Part shown: positions 42,533 to 51,339 of the stretch, piece by piece
Numbering within the stretch: position 1 is the stretch's first letter
How the letters are laid out: each line of letters begins with the position of its first letter
Assembly (NCBI RefSeq): GCF_025630775.1
Contig: NZ_JAOSZE010000001.1
Location: forward strand, 124,001-188,000
From: Actinoplanes sp. KI2
Lineage (GTDB): Bacteria; Actinomycetota; Actinomycetes; Mycobacteriales; Micromonosporaceae
Direction of reading: 5' to 3'
DNA length: 64,000 bases
Made by a program: the position numbers and the translations under genes
The notes under the pieces: generated by a model
The model's input: only the letters and a program-made list of their open reading frames with translations
What the model was told of the DNA's origin: nothing
Databases searched by the model: none

Positions 42533-43144
42533 TCAGCACCTGCTCAGTCGGCCGGTCAGGCGCTGGGTGGCCTGGGTGCCGGAGAGCCGTCCTTCGTGGA
42601 TCACCGTGAGGTCCTCCACCGCGCAGGCCGGCGGCGTGTGCTCGACCGCCCGGGCCACCGCCGGGTACCGGTCCGACCAGGCGGTCAGCGCCTCGCCCAA
42701 CCGTGCCTCCGCCTCGTCCGCCGGCAGCGTCGCCAGGGCGGGCAGAAGCCGTTGCCGGTACGGCCAGAACAGCCACACCTTGGTCTCGTCGATGAGTTGC
42801 TCGACCGGGTCGGACCGCAGGTAGCGCAGCGCGATCTGGATCGAGTCCGAGCTCCCGTCGTTGATCAGCTCGTCGACCATCCGGTGCCGGGCGTGCGCGC
42901 CGGCGACCTCGTAGAACGTGCTGCGGCAGCCGCGCGAACCGACCGCATCGACGATGCAACGCCAGTTCAGCGGGGAGCGGGGCGGCGACGCGAGCACCTC
43001 GGCGGCGGCCCGGTAGTAGATCAGCTTGGTGTGCCAGTGGTTGCGGCGCGGCGACGGATTCTCGGAGAGCCGCCTCATCCATCCAGCCACGACGGTGTGC
43101 TGGAAGCGTTCGGTAGCGGCCGGTGCCGTCGGTGCCGTCGTCAT
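42533..43144 (-). CDS. Hypothetical protein with TetR-like HTH segment
   Basis: A 203-residue protein I do not recognise. An N-terminal stretch (NWRCIVDAVGSRGCRSTFYEV) has the spacing of a TetR-type recognition helix (the RxTFYxxF pattern), and the remainder is helical with KVWLFWPYRQRLLPALA. It could be a diverged TetR-like regulator. It is convergent with the CYTH gene (3 bp apart) and upstream of the flavin monooxygenase gene's end. Function unknown. Confidence 0.5.
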   Translation of the reverse strand: MTTAPTAPAATERFQHTVVAGWMRRLSENPSPRRNHWHTKLIYYRAAAEVLASPPRSPLNWRCIVDAVGSRGCRSTFYEVAGAHARHRMVDELINDGSSDSIQIALRYLRSDPVEQLIDETKVWLFWPYRQRLLPALATLPADEAEARLGEALTAWSDRYPAVARAVEHTPPACAVEDLTVIHEGRLSGTQATQRLTGRLSRC

Positions 43145-43219
43145 CGCGATCCCTAACGTTTGTCCCCGTCGTTGCCCGACAGAGCGTGGCTGGTCGGTGG
43201 CGCCCCGCGCATCACGTGT

Positions 43220-43876
43220 TCACGTGGTCCTGGGGGCGAGCGTGCGCACCAGCGCCTCCCGTTCGAGCACCGCGCGCGGGCGGCGCTCGCCCTCGTAGCT
43301 GTCGAGCAGGCCCGGTGAGCCACCGCCGGTCAGCACGGCCGCGAGCTTCGTGCCGAGGTCGGCCGCGTCCCCGAGGCACAGGTCCGGGGAGGACGAGGGC
43401 GGATGGAAGCGGTGTGCCGACTCGCCCACCAGGAACGCGGTGCCGCGCCGGTAGGTGCGGGCGATGCCGAGCGCGCCGTCCCACGGCGTGACCTCGAGGA
43501 TCCGCGACACGTCGAGCGGAAGCGCGTCTTCAAGATCAACGGCAAGGCTGCGGCGTACGGTGCTCTGCCCGCCGTCGCAGCCCGCCAGGTACTCGGCCTC
43601 GATCACGTGCCGCCCGCGGGTCCCCCGGTCGATCACCGTCGCCACCGTGCGGTCCGGGTCGAGCCGCAGGCCGGTGAAGGTCCAGCCGGCCCGCAGGTCG
43701 ATCAGTGGACAGTCGCGCACGGCGGCGCGCAGCACGGCGAGCTCCGGGCGCCGGGGCGGGCGGGCGGCCCGTTCCAGCAGCACGCTCGGCACGCCGTTGC
43801 GGGCCAGCTCCAGGGCCAGCACACAGCCGGACTGGCCGGCCCCGACCACGAGCACGCGGGTACGAAAATCCGGCAT
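43220..43876 (-). CDS. Shortened FAD-dependent monooxygenase
   Basis: At 218 residues this is about half the usual length of PheA/TetX-like flavin hydroxylases. The FAD-binding GAGQSGCVLALELAR, the DG motif GCDGGQSTVRRSL and the GD motif region VGESAHRFHP are all present in order. Between them the substrate-binding strands are much reduced, and the C-terminal thioredoxin-like part is missing. It may be a deletion product that no longer binds substrate. It lies 36 bp after the LAL regulator gene on the same strand, so that regulator may once have controlled it. Confidence 0.65.
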   Translation of the reverse strand: MPDFRTRVLVVGAGQSGCVLALELARNGVPSVLLERAARPPRRPELAVLRAAVRDCPLIDLRAGWTFTGLRLDPDRTVATVIDRGTRGRHVIEAEYLAGCDGGQSTVRRSLAVDLEDALPLDVSRILEVTPWDGALGIARTYRRGTAFLVGESAHRFHPPSSSPDLCLGDAADLGTKLAAVLTGGGSPGLLDSYEGERRPRAVLEREALVRTLAPRTT

Positions 43877-43912
43877 GACGCCATGCTCGGGGTGGACGGG
43901 CCGGTCGCGGTA

Positions 43913-46699
43913 TCACGTGACCACGGGATTGTGGAGACACTCGCGGGCGACCACCGCCGCCAGCTCGACCCGGCTGTGCAGGTCCAGCTTCCGGAAGATC
44001 TTGCGGAGGTGACTGTCCACGGTGTGCGGCGACAGGTGCAGCCGCCGGCCCACCAGGATGTTGGTCAGGCCCTGCCCGACCAGCAGCGCGACCGCCCGCT
44101 CGCCCGGGGACAGCTGCGGCAGGCAGGGCACGGCCTCCTCGACCGGGGCGGGCGCCGCGCCGCGCCAGGCGCCGAGCCCGTCCTCCAGCTGCCGCCGGGC
44201 GCCGTGCGCGCCGGCCGCCGTGAACAACTCCATCGCCTCGTCGTACCAGGCCCGTACGGCGGCCTGATCGGTGTGGTCGCGGGCGAGCAGCGCCGCGTCC
44301 TCCAGCGCCGAGGCCAGCGCGAGCGGCCGGCGGGCCCGCCGGAACTCGTCCACCGCGGCGCACAGCTGCTGTGGATCCCGATGCAGGACGCCGGCGGCGT
44401 GCGCGGCCGCCCCCGCCGCCGCGTGCAGGCCCGGATTGCGCTGCGCCAGCCGGGACGCCGCCTCGACCACCGCGGCCGCCCGGTCCCGGTCGCCGACCTG
44501 CACGGCCAGGCCGACCAGGGTGGCGGCGGCCCGCGGCTCCAGCGCGACCAGCGTCGGCCGCTCGTACACCTGGGTGAGCAGCGCGAAGGCCTCCTCGAGC
44601 GAGCCCTCGGCGATCAGCAGCTTGGCCCGGGGCCACGCCACGTCCTCGGGCGGCGCGGTGATCCCGGTGCCGAGCAGGCCGGTCATCCGGTCCAGGCACC
44701 AGCGCGCTTGGTCCAGCTCGCCGCGCAGCACGGCGAGCTTGGCCAGGATGCCCAGCAGCGGCACGGTCAACGCGTACGCGGTGACCTGCTCGGCGACGGT
44801 CACCCCGGCGTCCGCCTCGGCCACCGCCTCGTCCAGCCGGCCGCGCAGCGTCAGCAACGCCGCCGCGTAGTAGTGCAGCAGCGGGCGCGCCCACCCGGTG
44901 CCCAGGCTCTCGGCCTCCCGCCGTCCGCGGCGCAGCGTCTGCTCGGCCTCGTCGAAGCGGTCCAGCGAGGTCAGCGCGTTGGCCAGCCAGATTCGCGGAT
45001 GCCGGTGCAGCGCCTCGCCGCCGGTCGTGTCGGCCAGCTCGGTGGCGGCGGCCGCGTGCGCGAGCGCGTCGGCCATCCGCCCGTCGGCCTGCGCGACCAG
45101 GCTGCGCGCGGTGAGCCCGAAGACGGCCGCGCCGGGATCATGCACCCGGCCGATCCGGGCCGCTTCCGCACCGGCCGCGTCCGCGCCCGGGTAGTCGTCC
45201 AGATAGAAGGCGGCGTGCGCGCGAACCGCATGCAGCTTGGCCCGGGTCGGCATCGGCGCGGCCGGTTCGCTCAGGCCGTCGTCGGCGTACGCGGCGGCCC
45301 TGGCGTTCTGGCCGGCGTGTTTGGACGCCTCGGCGAGGCCCAGCTGCAGCGCCGTGCGGGTCTGCGGGGCGAGGCCGGTGCGCAGCGCCTCCTCGCCCAG
45401 CTGCTGCGCCAGGGAAACCCGCGCGGCCGAGGCGAGCAGGCCGACCGCCTCGGCGACCATCGCGGGCCGGGCCGGATCGTGCTCGCCGACCGCGGCCAGC
45501 GCCTGCAGCATCAGGTCGGCGGCCGCGCCCGGGGCGGTCACGGCGACCGTCGCGGCGGTGTCGCGCAGCATGTCCACCGCGGCCCGGGTACCGGCCGGGC
45601 CCGTACGCAAGAGGTGTTCGGCGATCTCCGCGGGCGGCAGGCCCTGCTCGCGGGACATCTCGGCGGCCTCCCGATGCAGGTGCCGGGCCACCGAGCCGCT
45701 CAGCGTGCTGCGCACCGCCTGATGCACGAGATCGTGCTGGAAGACCAGGCCGTCGGCGTCCTCGACCAGCAGGCCGGCCGCGGTCACCTGGTCGATCAGG
45801 CCGAACAGGGCGACCGGCTCGCGGCCCATCAGCCGGGCCGCGGCCTCGATGGTGAACGGACGGTCCAGCACCGACGTCGCCCGCAGCAGCCACTGCGCCT
45901 CCGGCGGGAGGGTGCCCATGATCTCGCGTACGGTGGCGACGAAGCTCGACGGCAGGTCCTCGCCGACCACCGTCGCGACCCGGTCGGCGACCATGATCTG
46001 ATCGGTGCTGAGCAGCGCGGACAGCAGCTTCTCCAGGCGCAGCGGGTGACCGCCGCAGCCGGCCGCCAGGGCCAGCACGGTGTTGTCCACGGCGGCGCCG
46101 ATCCGGTCCTCGCACAGCTGCGCGGTCGCCTCGTCGTCGAGCACGTCCAGGCGGATCGTGGTGGCCCGCTCGACGAGCCAGTCCAGCGTCTGCCGCCCCG
46201 GGGCGTCGAGCTCGGCCGGCTGCTCGCGGCCGGCGAACAGCCAGCGAACCGGCGAAGAAGCAAGAGCAGGAACCAGTTCCCGTACGGCGAGGGCGCTGAG
46301 CTCGTCCATCCAGTGCGCGTCGTCGATCACCACCAGCAGCGGCCGCCGGCTCGCGTACCGCTCCAGGCAGTCGCGCAGCCGGTCGATCTTCGCGTAGTTG
46401 CCGCCGGGCGCGCCCGGTTCGGACAGCCAGCCGAACTCGGCGGCCGGCGGGCTGCACGCGCGCAGCGCCCCGGCCAGGGTGACCAGCGGCGCCGTGTGGT
46501 CGTGCCGGAACGCCTCCCGGGCGGCGACCGCGATGTCCCGCTCGTACGCATAGTCACCGGCCGCGCGCAGCAGCCGCGACTTGCCGATGCCCGGCGGTCC
46601 GGAGACGACGAGGCAGCCCCCTGCCCCGGCGTCGGTGTCGTGCAAAGCCTTACGGATCACCGCGAGCTCACGATCGCGGCCGACGATGTGGTCACCCAC
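43913..46699 (-). CDS. LAL-type LuxR regulator (AAA ATPase plus HTH)
   Basis: The 928-residue protein has a Walker A GPPGIGKS at residues 34-41, a Walker B LLVVIDDAHW, long TPR-like helical repeats over residues about 350-830, and a C-terminal LuxR HTH (LSPGERAVALLVGQGL, LSPHTVDSHLRKIFRKL). Large ATP-binding LuxR (LAL) proteins are pathway-specific activators, often in secondary metabolism. Here it is followed by a truncated flavin monooxygenase but no biosynthetic genes, so it may be a relic of a lost pathway or act elsewhere. Confidence 0.92.
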   Translation of the reverse strand: MGDHIVGRDRELAVIRKALHDTDAGAGGCLVVSGPPGIGKSRLLRAAGDYAYERDIAVAAREAFRHDHTAPLVTLAGALRACSPPAAEFGWLSEPGAPGGNYAKIDRLRDCLERYASRRPLLVVIDDAHWMDELSALAVRELVPALASSPVRWLFAGREQPAELDAPGRQTLDWLVERATTIRLDVLDDEATAQLCEDRIGAAVDNTVLALAAGCGGHPLRLEKLLSALLSTDQIMVADRVATVVGEDLPSSFVATVREIMGTLPPEAQWLLRATSVLDRPFTIEAAARLMGREPVALFGLIDQVTAAGLLVEDADGLVFQHDLVHQAVRSTLSGSVARHLHREAAEMSREQGLPPAEIAEHLLRTGPAGTRAAVDMLRDTAATVAVTAPGAAADLMLQALAAVGEHDPARPAMVAEAVGLLASAARVSLAQQLGEEALRTGLAPQTRTALQLGLAEASKHAGQNARAAAYADDGLSEPAAPMPTRAKLHAVRAHAAFYLDDYPGADAAGAEAARIGRVHDPGAAVFGLTARSLVAQADGRMADALAHAAAATELADTTGGEALHRHPRIWLANALTSLDRFDEAEQTLRRGRREAESLGTGWARPLLHYYAAALLTLRGRLDEAVAEADAGVTVAEQVTAYALTVPLLGILAKLAVLRGELDQARWCLDRMTGLLGTGITAPPEDVAWPRAKLLIAEGSLEEAFALLTQVYERPTLVALEPRAAATLVGLAVQVGDRDRAAAVVEAASRLAQRNPGLHAAAGAAAHAAGVLHRDPQQLCAAVDEFRRARRPLALASALEDAALLARDHTDQAAVRAWYDEAMELFTAAGAHGARRQLEDGLGAWRGAAPAPVEEAVPCLPQLSPGERAVALLVGQGLTNILVGRRLHLSPHTVDSHLRKIFRKLDLHSRVELAAVVARECLHNPVVT

Positions 46700-46937
46700 C
46701 CGCGTTCCACCGTCCCTCTCACAAGACGGGCCCTGGACCGCCGACCGTGGCCGGCGGACGCGATCAAATTAAGACTCTTCCGAGTCCCGCCCGACCGCCG
46801 TTACGCCATGGTTCTCAGCCGATTGACCATTGAGTACGGAACGTCTCGGTGCGCACCCTGCCGTACTCGGTGGCCGGAGTCCAATCGATCAATGGATGGC
46901 GATGTCCGCCCGGGTTCTCCGGTGAGTCTGGAAGGCG

Positions 46938-47102
46938 CTATCGGTTGCGCGGCAACGGCAGCCGGAACAGGCCGGTCAACCGGCGCACCGCCTCGGCATC
47001 ACCGCTGGCCGACGCCTCGCCGCTCGCGATCGCGTCGGCGAAGACCAGCCCGCGGGCGGTCACCCGAAGGAAGTCCTCGCCGCCCCGTCCGACCCGGGCC
47101 GA
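46938..47102 (-). other. In-frame coding-like extension after a stop codon
   Basis: Directly after the TGA at 47103-47105 the same frame continues for 54 codons to a TAG. The translation (GGEDFLRVTARGLVFADAIA and GDAEAVRRLTGLFRLPLP) has good amino-acid composition and G/C third positions. There is no separate start with a ribosome site. It looks like the former C terminus of the upstream protein after a nonsense mutation. Confidence 0.45.
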
Positions 47103-47558
47103 TCACCAGGTGCGGGCCCAATCCGGTGGGGGCACCACCGGGAGCTCCGGCGCCCCGGCGATGGGTTCCAGGGCGTACAGGATGGTGAGCTCGTCGCGAT
47201 CGGGGTCGGTCTGAACCCGGCCGGAGCTGCCGTCCGCCGCGACGAGGAACCAATAGTCCGGCGCGACACTCCCGTCGTCGACCAGCGCCCGAGTGCGGGC
47301 TACCCGGCAGATCGACCGGGCCAGTTCGAGCTCGGACGCCTTGGTCAGCTCGTGGAGTCCGTCGCCCCCGCTGAGTTCATGCCCGAACGGCCCGTCAACC
47401 GGCGTGATCAGCACCACCGGATCCGGCCCGGGGTAATCGTTGAGCTCGTCATACGGCCCGACGTACACCAGTTCCAGCGGCACGCCGTAGACGGTGTGCA
47501 GCGCCTGCCGCAGTGCCTCGGCGGGGGTCGCGCTGTCGAAGTAGATCCCGTACGTCAT
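47103..47558 (-). CDS. Hypothetical, probable immunity protein
   Basis: The start at MTYGIYFD gives 151 residues, following the end of the upstream gene by 2 bp. The protein is acidic with alternating strands and helices: ALRQALHTVYGVPLELVYVG, DYPGPDPVVLITPVDGPFGH and DDGSVAPDYWFLVAADG. Size, acidity and tight coupling to a toxin-like gene are typical of polymorphic toxin immunity proteins. I do not recognise the family. It may be truncated by a premature TGA (see the in-frame extension). Confidence 0.5.
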   Translation of the reverse strand: MTYGIYFDSATPAEALRQALHTVYGVPLELVYVGPYDELNDYPGPDPVVLITPVDGPFGHELSGGDGLHELTKASELELARSICRVARTRALVDDGSVAPDYWFLVAADGSSGRVQTDPDRDELTILYALEPIAGAPELPVVPPPDWARTW

Positions 47559-47560
47559 GG

Positions 47561-48169
47561 TCAGCCCTTGTAGCTCTTGTGGTGTTTGAAGACCTCGAAC
47601 GCCGCGTTCCAATCAGCGTCGCCGATGCCGGGGTCGCGGGCCAGTGCTCTTTGCGCGGCCCCGACGTCGCCGTCGCTCACGATCAGCTGTCTGAGGACCT
47701 TGTACTCCTGCCGGGTCAAACTCACGATGCCCGGGCCCGACACGGGGAACACCGTTCCGGTCGATTCCACGGCGTAGCTTCGACCGTTGACCTCGTACCG
47801 GTTGGTCTGGGCGACCCAGGTCGCCCGCCCGGCCGATATCGCCGCCAGATCTCCGGCCACGTCTGTGCCCGGCAGCACGATGGAGTTCTTCTCCTTCGCC
47901 GGGCTCTTGGACCGGATGCGGTTCAGGTTGTGCCGGTCGCTGGGTGGCCGCAGCGGCGTGCTGGCAGCCGGCCCTTTGACCTCGTCGGCGGACGTCGCCG
48001 GTCGGCCTGCGCTCTTGGGTCGTGCGGCCCGGAAGGCGTTCGCGAGCTCGTCGTGCGCCGCACGGACACTGTGCTGATTGCCGAGAGGTGGTCCGGGCGA
48101 CCGGCCATCACCACCGTCCGCCGGTGGCTCGTCCGAGCCGCCGTGGTGGGGATGGTGCGGTTTGGCCAT
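47561..48169 (-). CDS. Putative toxin-like protein
   Basis: The ATG encoding MAKPHHPHHGG gives 202 residues. The first 110 are polar low complexity. The C-terminal 90 form a small domain: TDVAGDLAAISAGRATWVA, NRYEVNGRSYAVESTGTVFP and GIGDADWNAAFEVFKHHKSY. The layout, a disordered leader with a compact C-terminal domain followed at 2 bp by a small acidic gene, looks like a toxin/immunity pair without a secretion domain. No catalytic motif was recognised; the assignment is by architecture only. Confidence 0.45.
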   Translation of the reverse strand: MAKPHHPHHGGSDEPPADGGDGRSPGPPLGNQHSVRAAHDELANAFRAARPKSAGRPATSADEVKGPAASTPLRPPSDRHNLNRIRSKSPAKEKNSIVLPGTDVAGDLAAISAGRATWVAQTNRYEVNGRSYAVESTGTVFPVSGPGIVSLTRQEYKVLRQLIVSDGDVGAAQRALARDPGIGDADWNAAFEVFKHHKSYKG

Positions 48170-48287
48170 GCCCGTACACCGTCCGTGTGCTTCAGACCGC
48201 GGAAGGTCATGGTATCGACGCCAATCAAGATGCCGGCGAACCACGAGCGATGCGGAGCGGGCCGCGCGGCCCGCTCCGCGACCTCGG

Positions 48288-49424
48288 TCAGTTGTTCGTG
48301 GCGCAGAGGCCGGTGTCGACCGCGTGGAACACGTCGGTTGCCTTTTTCTCGGTGTCGGGCAGGGAGGTGACCGCGACCGTTGCGGCTCGGCCGTCGGTGG
48401 TGACCTCGGTGCGGGTCTCGTAGCCGGGGATGTCGCCGCCGTGGCCCCAGGCGGTGCCGCCGCAGCTCAGCGGGAAGCTGATCAGGCCCAGGCCGTAGCG
48501 GGCGCCCGGGACGATGTCGGCCGGCACGGTCGTGCGCATCTCGGCGAGCTGGGCCGCGGGCAGCAGCCGGCCACCGATCAGCTCGGCGAAGAACTTGTTC
48601 AGGTCGGACGGGGTCGACACCATCGCCCCGGCGGCCCACCCCCAGGACGGGTCGAGGACCGTGATGTCGAACGGCGCGCCGTTCGAGTCGGGGGTGTACC
48701 CGTGCGGGTGCCGCTCCCGGATGCCGAACTCGCCCGGCCCCGGGAAGTAGGTGTGCCGCAGCCCGGCCTTGCGGATCACCCGGTCGGTGATCTGCTCGGC
48801 GAGCGGCCGGCCGGTGACCTTCTCGACGATGAGCCCGGCCACGATGTAGTTGGTGTTGCTGTACTCCCAGCTCGTGCCCGGCGCGAAGACGGCCGGATGG
48901 GCCAGCGCGATGTCGACCAGCTCCTGCGGCTGGAAATGCTTGAAGCGCAGCGACAGGTCGTCGACGCCGAGGTATTCGGTGTAGTTCGGCAGGCCGCTGG
49001 TGTGCTGCAGCAGCTGCCGTACGGTGATCCGCCGCCCGTCGATGCCGTCGCCGCGCAGCAGGCCGGGCAGGTAGGTGTCGACCGGCGCGTCCAGCCGCAC
49101 CCGGTGCTCGGCGACCAGCTGCAGCATCACGACGGCGACGAAGGTCTTGGTGTTGCTGCCGATCCGGACCTGGCCGTCGGCGGGGACCGGACGATGGGTG
49201 CCGATCACGGCGACCCCGGCGGTCGGCTGGCGGACCCGCCCCCGTCGGTCGGTGACGGAGGCGAGTGCGCCCGGGAAACCGTCGGTCTGCACCAGGGCGG
49301 TCAACTCGGTGCGGAGCGGATCGTGGGCCGGCCGTACCGCCGTCGCGGCCACCGCCGGCTGCGCGACGGCGGTGGTCAGCAGGGCGGCGGCTAAGGCAGT
49401 GGCGAGCGCCTTGCGAGTGAGCAT
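48288..49424 (-). CDS. Secreted serine hydrolase (beta-lactamase/DD-peptidase class C fold)
   Basis: A clear GAAGGAG ribosome site precedes the ATG giving MLTRKALAT; 378 residues with a Sec signal ending near AVAA. Active-site motifs are SNTK (SxxK), YSN (YxN) and HGG near the end. It resembles D-Ala-D-Ala carboxypeptidase/esterase-type secreted hydrolases abundant in actinomycetes. The frame is open across the intergenic region into the upstream gene, but the two are separate genes with their own signals. Natural substrate uncertain. Confidence 0.9.
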   Translation of the reverse strand: MLTRKALATALAAALLTTAVAQPAVAATAVRPAHDPLRTELTALVQTDGFPGALASVTDRRGRVRQPTAGVAVIGTHRPVPADGQVRIGSNTKTFVAVVMLQLVAEHRVRLDAPVDTYLPGLLRGDGIDGRRITVRQLLQHTSGLPNYTEYLGVDDLSLRFKHFQPQELVDIALAHPAVFAPGTSWEYSNTNYIVAGLIVEKVTGRPLAEQITDRVIRKAGLRHTYFPGPGEFGIRERHPHGYTPDSNGAPFDITVLDPSWGWAAGAMVSTPSDLNKFFAELIGGRLLPAAQLAEMRTTVPADIVPGARYGLGLISFPLSCGGTAWGHGGDIPGYETRTEVTTDGRAATVAVTSLPDTEKKATDVFHAVDTGLCATNN

Positions 49425-49543
49425 CGGATGGCTCCTTCGGGATCGATCAATGACCCCTTCGATGCTTCTCGATGTCGGCGCCCGTTCCGATCCTGGCAGC
49501 CCGACAAACCGGGGTAGTGGTAGCACCACCCACGGCGGGGGAG

Positions 49544-51181
49544 CTACGTGCCGCAGGTCGGTGTCATGGCCGCGCTGGTGCCGGTCGCCTGGAAGCCGAA
49601 CTCGGTGTAGCCGCCGGCCGGGATCTGGCCGTTGTAGGCGACGTTGGTGAACCGGACCGCGCCGCTGTCGGCGCTGCGGTTGGCGTTCCAGGCGTTGGTG
49701 ATGGTGACACCGGACGGCAGGGTCAGACCGACCGACCAGCCGTTGACCGGTGACGAGCCGGCGGTGACCCGGACCGTCGCCACGAAGCCGCCGGTCCACG
49801 AGTTGAGCGAGACCGTGGCCGAGCAGCCACCGGACGGCGGCGTCGTGGGCGGTGTGGTCGGTGGCGTCGTCGGTGGGGTGGTGGGCGGCGTCGTCGGCGG
49901 AGTGGTGGGCGGCGTGGTCGGTGGGGTGGTCGGCTGGGTGCTCAGCGTCGGCGTGGTCCAGTCGATCCAGTCCGACAGGCGGCCCTGGGCCGAGCTGGAG
50001 ATCCGGAAGACGCCCGGGTCGTTGCCGGTCCTGGTCAGGAACTTCTTGATGTTCTGGGTGAGCGGGGTCTGCCACTCGGGCCGGTTCGCGCAGTGGGTGC
50101 CGTCGGCGACGTCCGAGATGTAGCTGATGTTGGTGGCCGCGCCGAGCGCCTTGTAGATCTCGGCGCCACCCAGGGCCGCGACGCTCGCCGACTTCGGGCC
50201 GAGGTTGACGATGTGCGGGTTGTCCATGATGAACAGGCCGCGTGGCGCGAACATCCCGACCACCTCGTGCGTGTCGATCGGCAGCCGGGTCGGGGCGCCG
50301 GTGAACGAGCCGAAGGCGTCGCCGAGCCAGGGCTGCTCGCCGTACGCGCTGCTCAGGCTCTGTGCGCCCTCGCCGGGGATGCCGCGGAAGATCGGCACGC
50401 CGGCGCTGCCCGACTCGATCGGCATGGTCAGGGCGATCCGCTGGTCGAACGCGCCGATCACGAAGGCGCCCTTGCCGAACCGCGAACAGCCGGTCACGCC
50501 GGTCGCGTCGGCTCGCAGGACGCCACCGCCGGACTGCTCGATCACGTCGATGATCCGGCTGACGCCCCAGGCCCAGGCCATCAGCAGGCCGGTCGGGCTG
50601 GTCGCGCCGTACAGGGTGTAGAAGGCGCCCTGCTTGTTGTTGCGGGGGGTGCCCTCCTTGCCGACCGCGTACGGGTCGTAGTTGATGACCGCGGCGCCGG
50701 CCGCCTTGATGGTCGCCGTGTCCGCGCCGAAGCCGCCGAGGACGACGACGGCCGGGAACGGGCCGGTGCCGCTGGGCAGGCTCACCGAGGCGGAGAACGA
50801 GGCGCTCTTGCCCTGGTTCGAGACGTTCACCGTGATGGTGGTGCTGGAGACGGTGCCGGTGACGCTCTGCGGCTTGGCGGGCTTCTCGCCGTACACGAAC
50901 TTCTCGGACAGCTTCTTGATCTCCTCGCGCCGGCAGGTCCAGTCGGCGGTGCTGGTGATCCGCGTGCCGTCCAGCCTCTTGAAGGGGTCGGGGAGCTTGG
51001 CGTTGGTGGGCAGCGAGCCCACGTCGGGGAGCGTGGGCACCGAGCAGCCCGCGCCCTCGTCCTCGACGCCGGTGGCCGCGGGGGGTGCGGCCTGCGCGCC
51101 GGTGATGTGCGGGATGGCGGTCACCGTCCCGCCGACCGCGAGTGCCACCGCCGCGAGGGCGACGACCGTCGATCGGATCAT
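49544..51181 (-). CDS. Secreted glucuronoyl esterase (CE15) with CBM2
   Basis: The 545-residue protein has a signal peptide near QAAP. The CE15 domain shows the nucleophile Ser233 in TGCSRFGKGAF, the acid in PIESG and the His in DGTHCANR. A TTPPTTPPT linker follows, then a family 2 cellulose-binding module (GCSATVSLNSWTGGF, with conserved Trp). CE15 enzymes cut ester bonds between lignin alcohols and glucuronic acid on xylan, so it helps open plant cell walls. A CebR-like operator lies upstream, linking it to cellulose or cellobiose control. Confidence 0.92.
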   Translation of the reverse strand: MIRSTVVALAAVALAVGGTVTAIPHITGAQAAPPAATGVEDEGAGCSVPTLPDVGSLPTNAKLPDPFKRLDGTRITSTADWTCRREEIKKLSEKFVYGEKPAKPQSVTGTVSSTTITVNVSNQGKSASFSASVSLPSGTGPFPAVVVLGGFGADTATIKAAGAAVINYDPYAVGKEGTPRNNKQGAFYTLYGATSPTGLLMAWAWGVSRIIDVIEQSGGGVLRADATGVTGCSRFGKGAFVIGAFDQRIALTMPIESGSAGVPIFRGIPGEGAQSLSSAYGEQPWLGDAFGSFTGAPTRLPIDTHEVVGMFAPRGLFIMDNPHIVNLGPKSASVAALGGAEIYKALGAATNISYISDVADGTHCANRPEWQTPLTQNIKKFLTRTGNDPGVFRISSSAQGRLSDWIDWTTPTLSTQPTTPPTTPPTTPPTTPPTTPPTTPPTTPPTTPPSGGCSATVSLNSWTGGFVATVRVTAGSSPVNGWSVGLTLPSGVTITNAWNANRSADSGAVRFTNVAYNGQIPAGGYTEFGFQATGTSAAMTPTCGT

Positions 51182-51208
51182 GAGGGCTCTCCTTCCGGGG
51201 AGGGTTTT

Positions 51209-51222
51209 CGGGAGCGCTCCCA
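51209..51222. promoter_or_regulatory. CebR-type operator
   Basis: The 14-mer CGGGAGCGCTCCCA differs at one position from the TGGGAGCGCTCCCA bound by the cello-oligosaccharide repressor CebR. It lies 28 bp before the CE15 start. Confidence 0.75.
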
Positions 51223-51339
51223 AAGCAGTCTCCGGCCATCCATCGAAAGGAGTCAATACGTATCGGAAACTTCCGCGAACGCCGGCCGTCCGTGCGGACA
51301 GTGCGGCAGCAGGAGGCTCCGAAACTTACGGGCGACAGG

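Noticed and set aside
43403..47188. Plus-strand open frame of 1261 codons over the LAL and monooxygenase genes
   Set aside because: It is antisense to genes with clear Walker, LuxR and FAD motifs; the translation is Arg/Gly/Gln-rich with no domain. High GC removes stop codons and makes such shadows.
48288..51239. Apparent 983-residue fusion including the serine hydrolase
   Set aside because: Only the part from 49424 is protein-like, with its own ribosome site and signal peptide; the rest is a shadow of the CE15 gene.
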